Below are positions 43,524 through 54,448 of a stretch of DNA of 64,000 nt, one piece after another. The translations under genes were made by a program, and so were the position numbers. The notes under the pieces were generated by a model. That model was not told the origin of the DNA. It searched no databases and saw nothing but the letters and a program-made list of their open reading frames with translations. The stretch is from Anastrepha obliqua. Lineage: Eukaryota > Arthropoda > Insecta > Diptera > Tephritidae. The stretch covers positions 44,976,501 to 45,040,500 of the forward strand of contig NC_072896.1 of the NCBI RefSeq assembly GCF_027943255.1, given 5' to 3'. Each line of letters begins with the position of its first letter. The stretch's first letter is position 1.

Positions 43524-45541
43524 CAATAATTTTTCACACTGTATTGGTAATTTTCTTTATTGAACTACATTGAATCAATTTTTGTAGACTTTATGTAATG
43601 GGGCGGCATTTTTCTTGGTACCTCAGTATGACACATAAGGCAACTCCGGTCCTGGCCATGTACCTATGTGCACAAAAGCGTAGTAGGAAACTGGAAAGTA
43701 AAACACTTGAAAGTATTGTTTTCTGAAACCTAAGTAACTACTCAAGTTAATGAAACTGTGCGTACTTACTTATAAGGCAGTGGAAGCGAGCAGAAGTACA
43801 ATGAGCAGTGTTCTACGAGTGCTTTTAAACGCACATACACACATACGGGTACATCTTCACATATACATACACCACATCCCTATAAGAATATTTTAATACA
43901 ATTACAGTTAATAACGCACCATAATTAACAACAATATTAGGCAGATGCTCATAAATATTATATCTTCAATAACAATGAAAACAAAGGCTATGAAGTAAAG
44001 CTTCAGTAAAACTAAATTTGTGGGATATATATACATACATATATGTGTATATACAGGCTTTGAGCCATAAAGGAAAACGCAAAATGGAAGAAATAGAGAT
44101 TGGAGAAATAAATGCAGGGAAAAGTCACAAAATTGGATTTTTATTACACTCATAGTTACCGTTAAATTTATTGCCTATATGCAATCGAAGTCACAGTGGC
44201 ATGCATTCAAATCGTATATACGTACATACATACATATGTATGTACAAATGTAGACGCGTAGGCCGTTAAAACTTCCGCTGTCATTGTCACTCTCTGTCCG
44301 TCTGCACAAAAGCCCATAAAAGTTAAATACAACAAAAATTAATTTTTTCGACAAATTTGTAATCTGCCATAAGTTATATCATTTAACAGCGCATGCTACG
44401 CGCTCGTAACAGCCATCAGTACAATAACAGCAATAAAAACAGTGACACAACAACAATAATGTCACCGATAAAAGCGCTCTGGGGCATCTGCTTCTCATTG
44501 CTTTGGCCTCAAAGCACCTCGACAATCAAACTTTATTTTATTTTGTATTTTGTTACTGTACTTTTTTTTCTTATTTCTTGCTGCTGCCGCCACTACATTG
44601 CTGCTATTCGTATTATTGCAACATTACGTAGTGCGAGATGCAAGAAAATCCTAAAGCAGAAAAATGAGGAAGACACCGAAATACAGCAGTAGAAAAAATG
44701 CGAAGCCAAAGGCTTACAACAACTATAGCAATGTGCATCTTATCAGCCGGTAGCAGTCGAGTGAGAAAAAATCCTAAAAAATAAAGATCAATTTGAACCT
44801 TAACCCGGGTAGCATTGCAGCCAAAATAAATACCAACGCCAGTAAGGAGAAAAACTTCAAAAAATCGCTATAATAAACCTTCAATATACTGTGCATAAAT
44901 TTTGTATTATCTTATTTTCTTTTGCCTCATTTTGTTTTTATAAGATTTAGCTTTTTTTGCTCTTGTTCGTAGGTTCGAGAGAATCTCGTACATGCAACCG
45001 CTGCCGCTGTAGCATCCATATTTGCTGGTTGGCCGATTATGTGGCACTGTTTCACATAAAGTTCAAAGCGCGGGTCAGTAATCGATCGAAGGAGGAGACG
45101 TAACGCTGTGCCGCGCAGACGTGCTGGCTGGCTGACTGGCTGGCAGGCGGCGGTCTAGTGTATGGTTAGACTGTTCGGCAGGCAGTCGGTGATAAAACAT
45201 CCGAGATCATAGCAGAACCAAAGGTTATGTCATACAGTGGTTCGACGTTCACAGATTTCGCGTTAAAATTTTGCTTTTTTATTTAACTAAATTTTATGAA
45301 GTCAAAAGCTTAGTCTCATCGATACTTTCTTTAACCCTAAGACACTAAGCACCACCTGAAGGGCGCAACGAATTATTTTTAATGTGATGCTTCACGATCG
45401 CTTTCAAATATCAACACGAGCCAACTCAGACAAGTGCGATGCGAACTTGTGTGCGAATATTCATCGCATAGGGTTTTTTGTTTCGATAGTAGTTAGTGTT
45501 GCCTGACGAGTTTCTAATGTCGCCTGAGAAGCGAGATTTGA
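43524..45541. other. Non-coding stretch
   Basis: Contains TATA/CATA microsatellite sequence near 44025-44055 and 44219-44245. A 99-codon frame at 44393-44692 (low-complexity Asn/Ser start, then hydrophobic) has no recognisable domain. TTAACCCT at 45333 resembles one piggyBac-like end without a partner. Confidence 0.45.
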
Positions 45542-46112
45542 CATTCTTCTCCTTAATGGGCGCGATAACCGCTTACGCGAGTTTGGCCGAGTTCAACAAA
45601 CGCGCCAGTCGTTTCTTTCTCGTGCTAACCGGCGCCAGTTGGACACACCAAGTGAAGCCAAGTCCTTCTCCACCTGATCTTTCCAACGCAGAGAAGGCCT
45701 TCTTCTTCCTCTGCTACCATCAGCTGGTACCGCATCGAATACTTTCAGAGCCGGAGCGTTTGTATCCATTCGGACGACATGACCCAGCCAACGTAGCCGC
45801 TGGATCTTTATTCGCTGCGCTATGTCTATGTCGTCGTAAAGCTCATACAGCTCATCGTTCCATCGCCTGCAATATTCGCCGTTGCCAACGTGCAAAGGTC
45901 CAAAAATCTTCTGCAGAATATTTCTCTCAAACACTCCAAGCGTCGCTTAAACGAATGTTGTCATCGTCCACGCTTCTGCGCCATACGTTAGGACGGGCAT
46001 GATGAGAGTCTTGTGGAGTGTTAGTTTTGTTCGTCGAGAGAGGACTTTACTACTTAATTGCCTACTTAGTCCAAAGTAGCACTTGTTGGCAAGAGAGATT
46101 CTACGAGATTTA
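45542..46112 (-). mobile_element. RTE-like LINE 3' end, copy 4
   Basis: The minus-strand frame 45934-45593 is open for 113 codons: FERNILQKIFGPLHVGNGEY, RRWNDELYELYDDIDIAQRI, KIQRLRWLGHVVRMDTNAPA, FDAVPADGSRGRRRPSLRWK, DQVEKDLASLGVSNWRRLAR, ERNDW. Upstream the TYGAEAWT block is present in another frame. It ends at a short AAGGAGAAGAAT tail. It preserves the uninterrupted GAAAGTATTCGATG site into which the intact mariner inserted in copy 3. Confidence 0.85.
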
Positions 46113-46679
46113 GCATTAATGCAATTTTTTTGCTGCGCATTCTCAAGTTTTTGTCCTTAACTATGATTTCGACCACCTTTGTTTTTATTTTTGGCAATGT
46201 GTGCCTCTGAGTCCCAGTATAACAGAACTGAATCATATATCATTAAATGAAAGTAAAAGTGGAGACAATTAGGAAGTGCATTCCGATTCAAACTACAGCT
46301 AAGCTGATCCAAATTTGATTGCTGAACCTGAAGATGGCATGGGTAACACCGTCGTAGGCAATAAACAATCAAAAATCAATTTTATGTTTTATTTATAATT
46401 GGAAGAATGATAAACCCAGGTGTTAAATACGTTAACCAACGCGTGTCGAGCCTTGAATCCCCTTGGATCGGGATAAAGAGAGTAGGATCATTAATGGAGC
46501 TAATAGGGCCTATTTTGCATAGCGCAGTTTTTACATTTTTTAGTTAATTAGTTTAACTTTTGGTCGTTAACAAAACTTCCGGAACGAATAAGGTCAGAAT
46601 GGGGCGGCATCTCGCTCCACCGACAGGTGAGTAGGAACAAGAACAATAAATTACTAGGTTTGGCCTTCAGGTATGGTGA
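46113..46679. other. Non-coding stretch
   Basis: Nothing recognised. Confidence 0.45.
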
Positions 46680-46905
46680 AAAATGAAGTTCGGCTGACAC
46701 GTCATCGTCTTTCCGCTCACTTCACACCTATTCCACACTCGTCCAATCAGTCGTTGTTCAGACGGCAGCGAGGCAACATGGACGAAGATTGTAAATCACC
46801 AGCACAATCTCACTTTTTTTCTAAACAGTCCGCAGTCATGACTCCGGTTGCGTCAGCCAATCAGCTGATGTTTTCGTTTAGAGCCGGTTAGCGGTCTAAT
46901 ATTGG
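46680..46905 (-). repeat. Dispersed non-coding repeat, copy C
   Basis: On the minus strand it reads ATCAGCTGATTGGCTGACGC, then GTGAGATTGTGCTGGTGATT and CCGTCTGAACAACGACTGAT, then GGTGTGAAGTGAGCGG. It is the most GC-rich and apparently best preserved copy of the repeat. The small frame on the plus strand at 46673 translates it and is not a gene. Confidence 0.65.
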
Positions 46906-46949
46906 CTACACCTTCTGAATTTTTTTTACCATGGTCTGTGCTGTCGTTG

Positions 46950-47310
46950 TCAATGACTTGCTGCAAACCAGTTCCTCCAGAAGGAGCTGCTGAATGATTG
47001 CTTATGCGAATGACGTGACACTTAGACACTTGTTAGATGGACGGCTTTGGATACTTTGCACGGATTAATGCAGGGTCACCTAACACAGTTGTCAATTGGA
47101 CCGCCGATTGTGGCTTATTGGTAATTCTTCTCAAAACGGAGTTCGTCCTATTCACGAGGAAATATGAAGAGCTCAACTCCCTTCAAAAGGAATGCTTTAT
47201 TGGTGATTTTTGACATAGTGAAATACCTAGGCCAATTTCTTCACAGAAAGCTGACGTGAAAGCCCAACATTGAGGAGAGTGTAAGGAAGGCTACAATCGC
47301 CGAGTACGTA
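46950..47310 (+). mobile_element. Non-LTR RT fragment
   Basis: Across frames: IAYANDVTLRHL (YADD box with Asn), CGLLVILLKTEFVLFTRKYE, and FDIVKYLGQFLHRKLT-KPNIEESVRKA. This is the end of the RT palm and following region of the I/LOA-type LINE also seen at 16330. It is broken by frameshifts. Confidence 0.65.
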
Positions 47311-48275
47311 TGCTAGCGCTTCACTGAGTAGTATTTTGCACTAATTTTGGAACTTTCAGAGATTACTCAACATAGTCTCAACTATCAAAAAAGGCTCGTA
47401 TTCTGATTTAAAACTCAATTTCGTACGTATGATGACGTATCCCTTCTCCTCAAAAATATGCTTTGATATAAACTGCAAGCAGCTTGTAGACGAAGAGACC
47501 AGACGACATGAAAAATCAGCAGAACCTTGTGGCCCACCTGCAACCTCAAAAAACATTGATAAACATGAAATCACAGGACGCCTGGAGACACATGGCAGTC
47601 ATATCTGGTTTTTGGTCTGTCGTAGAATAAGCAGCCAAAACTAGAGAAAATGAAAAATCGTTTCCTGCCCTGCCTTATGGAAGGATAGAATATCAAGCCT
47701 GGGCAAACCACTGTTTAAGAGTCTCGAACAACTGTCTGACTTAGATCTCAAAGGTTCTAATGAGGTTCTTGAACCGCACAGACTGGATATACTCATGCTG
47801 GAACAAATTGGTAAACAAGTTGGTAACGAGGATGTGGCAACAAAAAGGCACGGAAGCACTAGTTAGATTATGGATGAATCACTACTTCAACCAACAAACT
47901 GACTCTCCAAAATTTTTACGTCAATGCTTCTCCAAATGTTTCACTATGCACCACCGCAAACTATGTTATGTACATCTATGTAGACACAAAAACATACCAA
48001 AGCGAGAGTTTTTTGATATTTTAAACACTGCAAAATTTATGACTACCTGCAAGCGAGGCATGGTCATTTGGGTTGGTTTAGTAGGTGGCGCTGTGCAGAG
48101 AGGCGTATTAAAAGTTACATCACACCGACATAATGAAAATGCGCAAGTAATAAAAGACACAAGTATTTATGGGTGCACAGCTATGACTTTTCTTATGTGG
48201 GTTTTAATAGACTTCCCATGGGGGTCACTGGCGGTGGGCAAAAACCTAAGAAGAGAGAAGATTGATTAAAAATGT
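47311..48275 (+). other. Region with an unrecognised 169-codon open frame
   Basis: I do not recognise this. A frame at 47760-48269 is open for 169 codons (MRFLNRTDWIYSCWNKLVNK at its start; REFFDILNTAKFMTTCKRGM in the middle; LRREKID at its end). A second frame just upstream reads SLEQLSDLDLKGSNEVLEPH and overlaps it, which would fit one frameshift. It is rich in Lys, Trp and Cys without a spaced zinc pattern that I can name. It lies between a LINE fragment and a mariner fragment, so a TE remnant is the likeliest origin. Confidence 0.3.
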
Positions 48276-48949
48276 TATCACATGTGTGAAGAACTGTTTT
48301 TAAACCTTCTAAGAAGTTGCTCCATTCAACTCTCATACATGAAATAAAATTAGTTAGAAAATATTAACTAACATCTTTGGTGTTTAAAAAAATATATCGA
48401 ATTAAAAAAAAAAATTTAATTTATAAACTTCGCCAGTCAGGTCCGAACAAAAGAAGATGGAATTAGCCAACGCCAACTTTCACAATGAGAAGTCAAAAAA
48501 ATCATAAATCCCACAGAAATTTGCCATCAGCTAATATTATATTAACTTCATTACGAGGGCTACCTTTTGAATTTTGTGCCTTCGCTACACTACTTGTAAT
48601 GAGCTGTAATTCGATATTTTTTTCGAAAAGTTTGCTTTTTTAGATAAGCTTTACATATAACGTTTTCACTTACGCGCTTTATTTGTTTTTTTTTTTTCAA
48701 TGATTTTAAAAAATTTTGCCTAAAGATAGAACAACTCGTGAAAATTTTCTTGCAACGATTTATTACGATTTTCGACGTGGACTATCGAGACAGAAGTGCA
48801 TTGATTAGCTTACTTCGACTTTTGGCGTTGCAGCACCACTTTTAGCTGCTGTAATATTGGTTGAACTGTTGGTCGTCAGGAAGATTTGTTCTTGTTGGTT
48901 ACCGCACGGCTTGACAATTAGCAAAAAAAAACTCCTGTCGACTGATGTA
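48276..48949. other. Non-coding stretch
   Basis: AT-rich with T runs; nothing recognised. Confidence 0.45.
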
Positions 48950-49178
48950 CATAAATGTTGAAGAAATTCAGCCACGGTGGTTCAAAGCACGTTTATGAAA
49001 TCGCAGGTGGTTGTAATCATACGAACTGGAAACAAAACATTAATCGACAGTATGGATGTTCCAAAACGAGCTTAATTCAACAAAAGTTGTTCGCGAAAGA
49101 AGCATTTCAAAGCAAACTATCGCATGTTTTTTGCGAAAACCTAGTCATATCGCAACTGTACCACTAGAGAAGCTTAAA
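48950..49178 (+). pseudogene. DD34D mariner remnant, 5' part (same family as 25600)
   Basis: The frame LKKFSHGGSKHVYEIAGG through SKTSLIQQKLFAKEAFQSKL to LVISQLYH corresponds, block by block, to DAYDIVTGD...ISKQMVAFF...MSQLYH at 25700-25900. The first catalytic Asp block (TGDE) reads AGGC here. It is interrupted at 49178 by a Jockey-type LINE and continues at 50540. Confidence 0.75.
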
Positions 49179-49261
49179 TCTTGATGGCCTATGCTCCAAG
49201 GTAAACGACTACCTCGCCAGCCTTTCTCGCTTCTTCACTGCGAGAAACTTACAACTTTCTC

Positions 49262-50058
49262 CCACTAAATCCACGGCGACCACTCAACTCAAAAGTGAAA
49301 GTCGATGATACACAAATTCCAACGATTAACAACCCCAAAATATTGGGAGTTACCTTCGACAGCTTGCTCTCCTTCTCAGCGCATACAACCGCTATTGTAA
49401 CTAAAGTACAGAATCGCAACAAGTTTCTCAAGCCGCTCGCCGGCAGCACTTGGGGCAAAAACAAAGAAATGTTGCTATCGACTTTCAAGGCAATAGGCCG
49501 GCCGGTTCTAAACTATGCTGCACCTGTCTGGTTGCCTGGAACCAGTGATTCGCAGTGGACGAAGCTTCAGACCTGCCAAAACACTGAATTAAGGACCGTG
49601 ACAAAATGTGTTCTGATGTCACCAATCCAACACCTACACGACGAGGCTCTAATGCTACCTGTTAAGGAGCATAACAAATTGCTCAGTAAGCAGTTTCTGC
49701 TAGGCTGTTACCGCAGGCCTCACACATGCGGGCACCTGCTCGAGTCTGAGCCACCTCCCAGGCACATTAGGAGGCATTACCTCAACTACGCGGACGAGAT
49801 CTCAGACAAAACAACCATCAGCTACTGAATCGGACAGTGTATAGACAGGCCATAAACGACATTCATCGGGAGACACTCACCCCCTTCTTAAGCTCCCGAC
49901 TCCCGAATAGCGTTATCGGAGTCCAACCACCACCAATCGCAGACGAAGAGCTCCAACTTCCCCGAGAGTCCCGCGTAACCTTGGCACAATTACGTTCTGG
50001 ATATTGTAGCATGTTAAACTCCTACTTATCCAGAATCGACCCCGACATACTAAACATA
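49262..50058 (+). pseudogene. Jockey-type ORF2, C-terminal part
   Basis: The frame 49295-49828 is open for 177 codons: KVDDTQIPTINNPKILGVTF, DSLLSFSAHTTAIVTKVQNR, KAIGRPVLNYAAPVW, TCQNTELRTVTKCVLMSPIQ, HLHDEALMLPVKEHNKLLSK. After one frameshift near 49830 it continues as YRQAINDIHRETLTPFLSSR and SYLSRIDPDILNI, where the MITE cuts it. It resumes at 50327 with CPACEGTPHHTNYLF-type codons and ends FLGLPLDDLDEDDR at 50485. Very similar blocks occur at 30960-31385. Confidence 0.85.
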
Positions 50059-50324
50059 TCGTCCCCTTAGTATTAAAATAGCCTATAAATTTTTCGATGT
50101 TTTGAGAAAATGAATTTCAAACTTTTTGTCGAAAGTAGCTCTCACTCAAATCTCGTTATGTCTGTAAATATTTATTATTTTTGACTGACGTTTTGACCCA
50201 CTTTGTGGAACTAGAATTTGACAAAATTTTGACCACATATAAAATCGACGATGGAGATTCCAAAAATTCAATAAAAGAATAATAGCCTATGAGCACATAG
50301 GCTATTGTTATACTAAGGGGACGA
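50059..50324. mobile_element. 266-bp MITE with TA duplication
   Basis: The terminal inverted repeats are 28 bp and begin TCGTCCCCTTAGTAT on both strands; they then differ at two positions before a shared AATAGCCTAT. TA is duplicated at 50057-50058 and 50325-50326. Deleting the element restores AACATATGTCCAGCATG, in frame with the LINE codons NICPAC. A 10-bp hairpin (AATAGCCTAT, 50281-50306) sits just inside the right end. There is no coding capacity, so it depends on a Tc1/mariner-type transposase from elsewhere. Confidence 0.9.
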
Positions 50325-50326
50325 TA

Positions 50327-50495
50327 TGTCCAGCATGTGAAGGCACCCCGCACCACACTAACTACCTTTTCACATACCCTATGAAACCCACTCATCTAAC
50401 ACCCCTCTTGCTCTGGACCGAACCCGTCGAAACAGCTAGTTTCCTGGGCCTACCGTTAGATGATCTAGACGAAGACGATCGGTGATTACGCTACA
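50327..50495 (+). pseudogene. Jockey-type ORF2, last part
   Basis: The frame reads CPACEGTPHHTNYLFTYPMK, THLTPLLLW and FLGLPLDDLDEDDR before a TGA. The CPAC and H-C-P pattern is the Cys/His module of the ORF2 C-terminus, with one Cys changed to Tyr. Confidence 0.75.
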
Positions 50496-50539
50496 CTGAC
50501 AGGGCAAAGGTACTGCTACAACAACAACAGAAGCTTAAA

Positions 50540-50804
50540 ACACTAAATTCTAATTGGTACACAACAATTTTTTCGCCACAAGTTTTCGCAGAATTAAGGA
50601 AAGCCGAAAACGAATCATCCTTCACCAAGCCAATGTAAGCTCTCACGTATCAGCACACACAAGAGAGTTTTAATGTATTGGGTCATCCGCTTTACAGCCC
50701 TGATTTATTATTTAGTGATTTCTTCTTATTCCAGAAGATTAATAATAAAGTGTGAGGTCAACGTCTGAAGAAGCTGCAGTGGGCTTTAAATAGCTCATTT
50801 GGAA
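50540..50804 (+). pseudogene. DD34D mariner remnant, 3' part
   Basis: The frame resumes with NSNWYTTIFSPQVFAELRKA, then RRRIILHQANVSS-like codons, and PLYSPDLLFSDFFLFQKI with the third Asp. The second catalytic Asp is replaced, as in the 25600 copy (HQAN versus HQNS), suggesting that the change predates both copies or arose in their shared parent. Confidence 0.7.
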
Positions 50805-51367
50805 TTTTATGGGCCGGCGGCATCATTGGGCCGTATTTTTTCCAAAATGAGGCCGGCCAGGCAGTTACTGTTAATAGTGTTTGCTATCGCGAGAGGATAA
50901 CGAACTTTTTATGGCCCGAATTGGAAGATATGGATGTGGACGATAAGTGGTTTCAAGAGGACGGTGCCACTTGTCACACAGCTAACGAAACAATGGCTCT
51001 TTTGCGCGAAAAATTTGATGGCCGAATAATCTCACGTCGCGGCGATGTCAATTGGCTGCCAAGATCATGTGATTTGACACCGTTGCACTTCTTTCTTTGG
51101 AGTTATTTGAAAGAAAAGGTGTACCTCCATAAGCCAGCAACATTTTAAGAGTTAAAGGATGAGATATTTCAGCACATTAACGGCGTAGAACCTCAATTAT
51201 GCTTCAGCGTAATCGCCGAGGACACGGCGGCCAGTTGACCTCTATTTTGTTTCATACGTAATTGAGGTATACCAGTATTATCATAATAAAAAGAAATGAC
51301 AATAATTTCTTAAAAAACTTGTATTTTATTCAAAACCAACACCGGCTCTTGAAACTTAACCACCCCT
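50805..51367 (+). mobile_element. DD41D mariner, 3' half
   Basis: Starting inside the WCGLWAGG-like block, the frames read WPELEDMDVDDKWFQEDGAT, CHTANETMALLREKFDGRII and DLTPLHFFLWSYLKEKVYLH. The second Asp is present; the third is His (CAC for GAC). The C-terminus is shifted and shortened. The right terminal repeat (CCGGCTCTTGAAACTTAACC) is present at 51343-51367. The 5' half is missing, replaced by the neighbouring DD34D remnant. Confidence 0.85.
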
Positions 51368-52439
51368 TAGAAAAAAATACATTTTATAAAACTTAAATTA
51401 TATAAACACTGGTTGTTTTTGGATGAGCAGAGGAGCAATATTTCCATGCTGATTGCCATCTGCGAATAGGCCATATAATCGCACAGCTGAACAAGTGAAA
51501 CATCATTCATATGAATTTGAATATAATTCATTTAAATCTTGCGTAGACTAGCACTAATCAACTTGTTAACAACTGTGTAACTGTGTTTTGTGTATTTATA
51601 TGAATGTATGAGTGCATGTATGTATGTGTGTCTGCACGGGAATGTATTTGCTTTCTTAGCATGCCTCCTTTGTGCTCATTCCTTTGGCTTATCTCCATGT
51701 ACTATGTAAATTAGAAAATCCATTTGTTCGCTGCTTTGTTATGTTTGCTATTGTTGTTACAGTCTTGAAACATCTTGTCAGCTGCGTTCGGCTAGATTGC
51801 TGATGATTAGTTAAGTTGCTTTTTAAACGCATATTTTTTCTCGCTTCTTGCATTTTATGATAATTTTATTGCTTCCTTATCGCCTCGCATCCAAACCGTG
51901 TTCGTAATAATATGTACATGTCTATGCATGTGTGTGTATGTACATAGTAGATATACTCAAGCAATATGTTTTATGACTTTAAAACGTCTTTCTTAGTGCA
52001 GTTTGGTTTATTTTTGGCTTTTCTGGTGTTATTAAAATGCACAAGTGTATGCAGCTCATTGTTTAGTTTATCTGCTACGTTGCTGTTCTTAAACACGTTG
52101 ACCCACATAGATATTTCTAACATGAGTGCAACTGTTCTAACAGCCATATATATGTATGCATATCCATGTAAATATGTACAGGCACACCTACATATGTATG
52201 TAAGTGCATACCTGCATACAGGCCTTCTCTATGTTCATACTTACAGGCAGACATTTCATATACAGGGTCGGTAAAACTCGAATTTCGTTTTTTTTCGGCC
52301 GATTGTCTTATGAGAAACCATAAAAAAAATAGTAAAACCCTCTTCAAAAATAGGGTATCTGTTATATCTATAACATATTTGGAAAAATTATGTTATTTTC
52401 CGTTGTTAAAGGCATCCTAGAGAGCCCGTAATGAGAAGT
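51368..52439. other. Non-coding stretch
   Basis: AT-rich with ATGTATG-type microsatellite words near 51600-51640, 51913-51950 and 52140-52205. Nothing coding is seen. Confidence 0.45.
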
Positions 52440-52610
52440 TAATCGAAAACCTTGAATCGGCTGACTGCAAACTAAATCTGGCATAACAAAGGTAATGAAA
52501 GCGGATTGTTTACGGCAGAGATTGGTGATGTATGAAAAAATCAACACAGCCATTGGTCATGTTAGTCGCGATTTACACACAGAGACATCTGAAAGCGAGA
52601 CACTGGAAAT
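52440..52610 (+). repeat. Dispersed non-coding repeat, copy D (weak)
   Basis: GCGGATTGTTTACGGCAGAG followed by ATTGGTGATGTATGAAAAAA matches the middle of copy B (GGTTTGTTTACG...TTGGTGATATATGAAAATAT). The 3' block with TCTGAA is more diverged. Confidence 0.4.
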
Positions 52611-54448
52611 TCTCTTTTGAAGTTAGGATCTTTTGACATTTCTCTCATATGTGCGGCCGTGGTGTGGTTTTTAAATATTAAGAAAAATAAATAAAATACT
52701 TTGTTTTATGGAATTAGGGGTAGTTAGAGGCCCGAGAAAATGATGATTTTCAATCATTTTTTCCCTAGTCAATCGCTTTATTTACAAAAATTAAAACATA
52801 ACATTAATCCATCATGTTTCGAATTGACTTTAGCAAAATTTCAACAAAAAAAATTAATAATTGTAAAAGTTATCGCTGTTTATGTGGAGCCCGTTTCTCT
52901 AAAAGTGCCTTGCGGTGATCATCACAAGTCCTTGAAAATTCATCTAAAATTACTAGGGCAAGAGAATTACTTTTATTAATAGATAATCTTGTGCCTGATC
53001 GATGTTTTTTTTTCAAAATTAACAATATCAGATTTTCGAGAAAAAACCGTCAAATAATTGTTTCAAAAAATCGAAACTTTTGAAAAAAAATACTTCGATC
53101 AGGCACAAATGTATATGTTTTTCAAAAGCATTATAAATTTTATTGAAATCTACCAAGCGGTTTTTAAGTTACAGTGAGCACCAGTTCGAAAAACATAGTT
53201 TTAGCCCCAAAAAATATGATACTGCCTTTAAAGCCATTGATTCCGCAAACTTTAGGTTAAGTATTTATACTTGAAGTATTTTTCATACTTTTTATTCAAG
53301 TACAAAAATTTCTATATATATTTAAATTTAAAAAAAAGTATCTATCATTCAACCAATACAATTTGCCTTCTTCACTGAAATATTTAATAAACTATTGACG
53401 AACGTGCCCCGCTATACCCAATGATAATGAAACTTGAACTTCCATAACCCTGCACATCTGTACTTGTATAAATACTTATATATGTATGTATGAATGTTTT
53501 AAGACTAATTTGTTGGGTGCGCAAATTCTACTTCTCGCAAGTGTTCTAAGTCGTTGCATTTGTTTACTTTTATGATAAGTATTTTTTCAAATGCTGTTTA
53601 CCCCAACATATTTCATTCATATGAAGGTAAATCTGATACAGTAATACGCAAATTCTAAAAGTTTTCATCGTAAATTCCATAGCCTCAAAAAAATGTATGT
53701 TGATTGCCTGGTTAAAAAATATATTACTGATAAAAACTGTACATATGTATGTATGATTTCTGAGATAAGCGCATATTTGATAACCTCACTGAGATATCTA
53801 TGCATGCAACTACGCGCATATTTGTCTCTCTATCACATGATAGCTAAGAATTTGTCCGACTGCGTCGATGGAGTCCCTTTTATGACTGACTCCTCTTCAC
53901 ATATTTTTACAAGCAGCAGTGAAAACGAGGCGAAATTTTGCCAAAAAGCAAATGGCAAACGGGTATTTTGAGTATAATCTGGCATTTTTAATCACTGTCT
54001 AAATAAATCGGCCTTGGCAGGAAATTTGCAGATTGAGGAGATTTGAAGATTTCGAGCATTTGTTATATGGAAGTAAATGCATAACACCGGCAACCAAAAA
54101 AAAAAAAACAAATTATCAGAAATCAATTCTAGGTTTGAGTCACTTCAAAATGTTACAATACTGGTTTATAATTCAATGGGCTGCAAAAATGCATACCTAG
54201 AATTTTTCTAAAATGCTGACTAAAGTCTTCAAATTTTGATAAGAATTAAATTTTTTTTTTAATTTTATAGGAGGCTTAACTTTTTAAGTTACATGGATTT
54301 TGTTGTAGTGTAGATAATATTTTTATAAAAAATAATATTTGTATAAAAATTAATAAAGAACAATTTTTATGAAAAGCGAAAAAAAATTTTATAAAAAATC
54401 TAAATCAAAAACATATAAATAGTTAAAAAAATCGATGCTCTGTGAGAA
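52611..54448. other. AT-rich non-coding stretch
   Basis: Many A and T runs. A 92-codon frame at 53693-53971 has no recognisable domain. I see nothing else. Confidence 0.5.

Larger units (their letters stand above)
49179..50528 (+). mobile_element. Jockey-type LINE 3' end, inserted in a mariner
   Basis: An 11-bp duplication AGAAGCTTAAA flanks the insert at 49168-49178 and 50529-50539. The insert ends in a CTACAACAACAAC tail. It carries the end of an RT and the C-terminal region of ORF2, truncated at the 5' end as LINE copies usually are. It is itself interrupted by a 266-bp MITE at 50059. Confidence 0.88.

Noticed and set aside
44393..44692. 99-codon frame with a hydrophobic segment as a membrane protein
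   Set aside because: Low-complexity Asn/Ser start, T-rich DNA explains the hydrophobic codons, and nothing around it supports a gene.
45333..45365. TTAACCCTAAG as a piggyBac-like end
   Set aside because: No matching right end with TTAA nearby.
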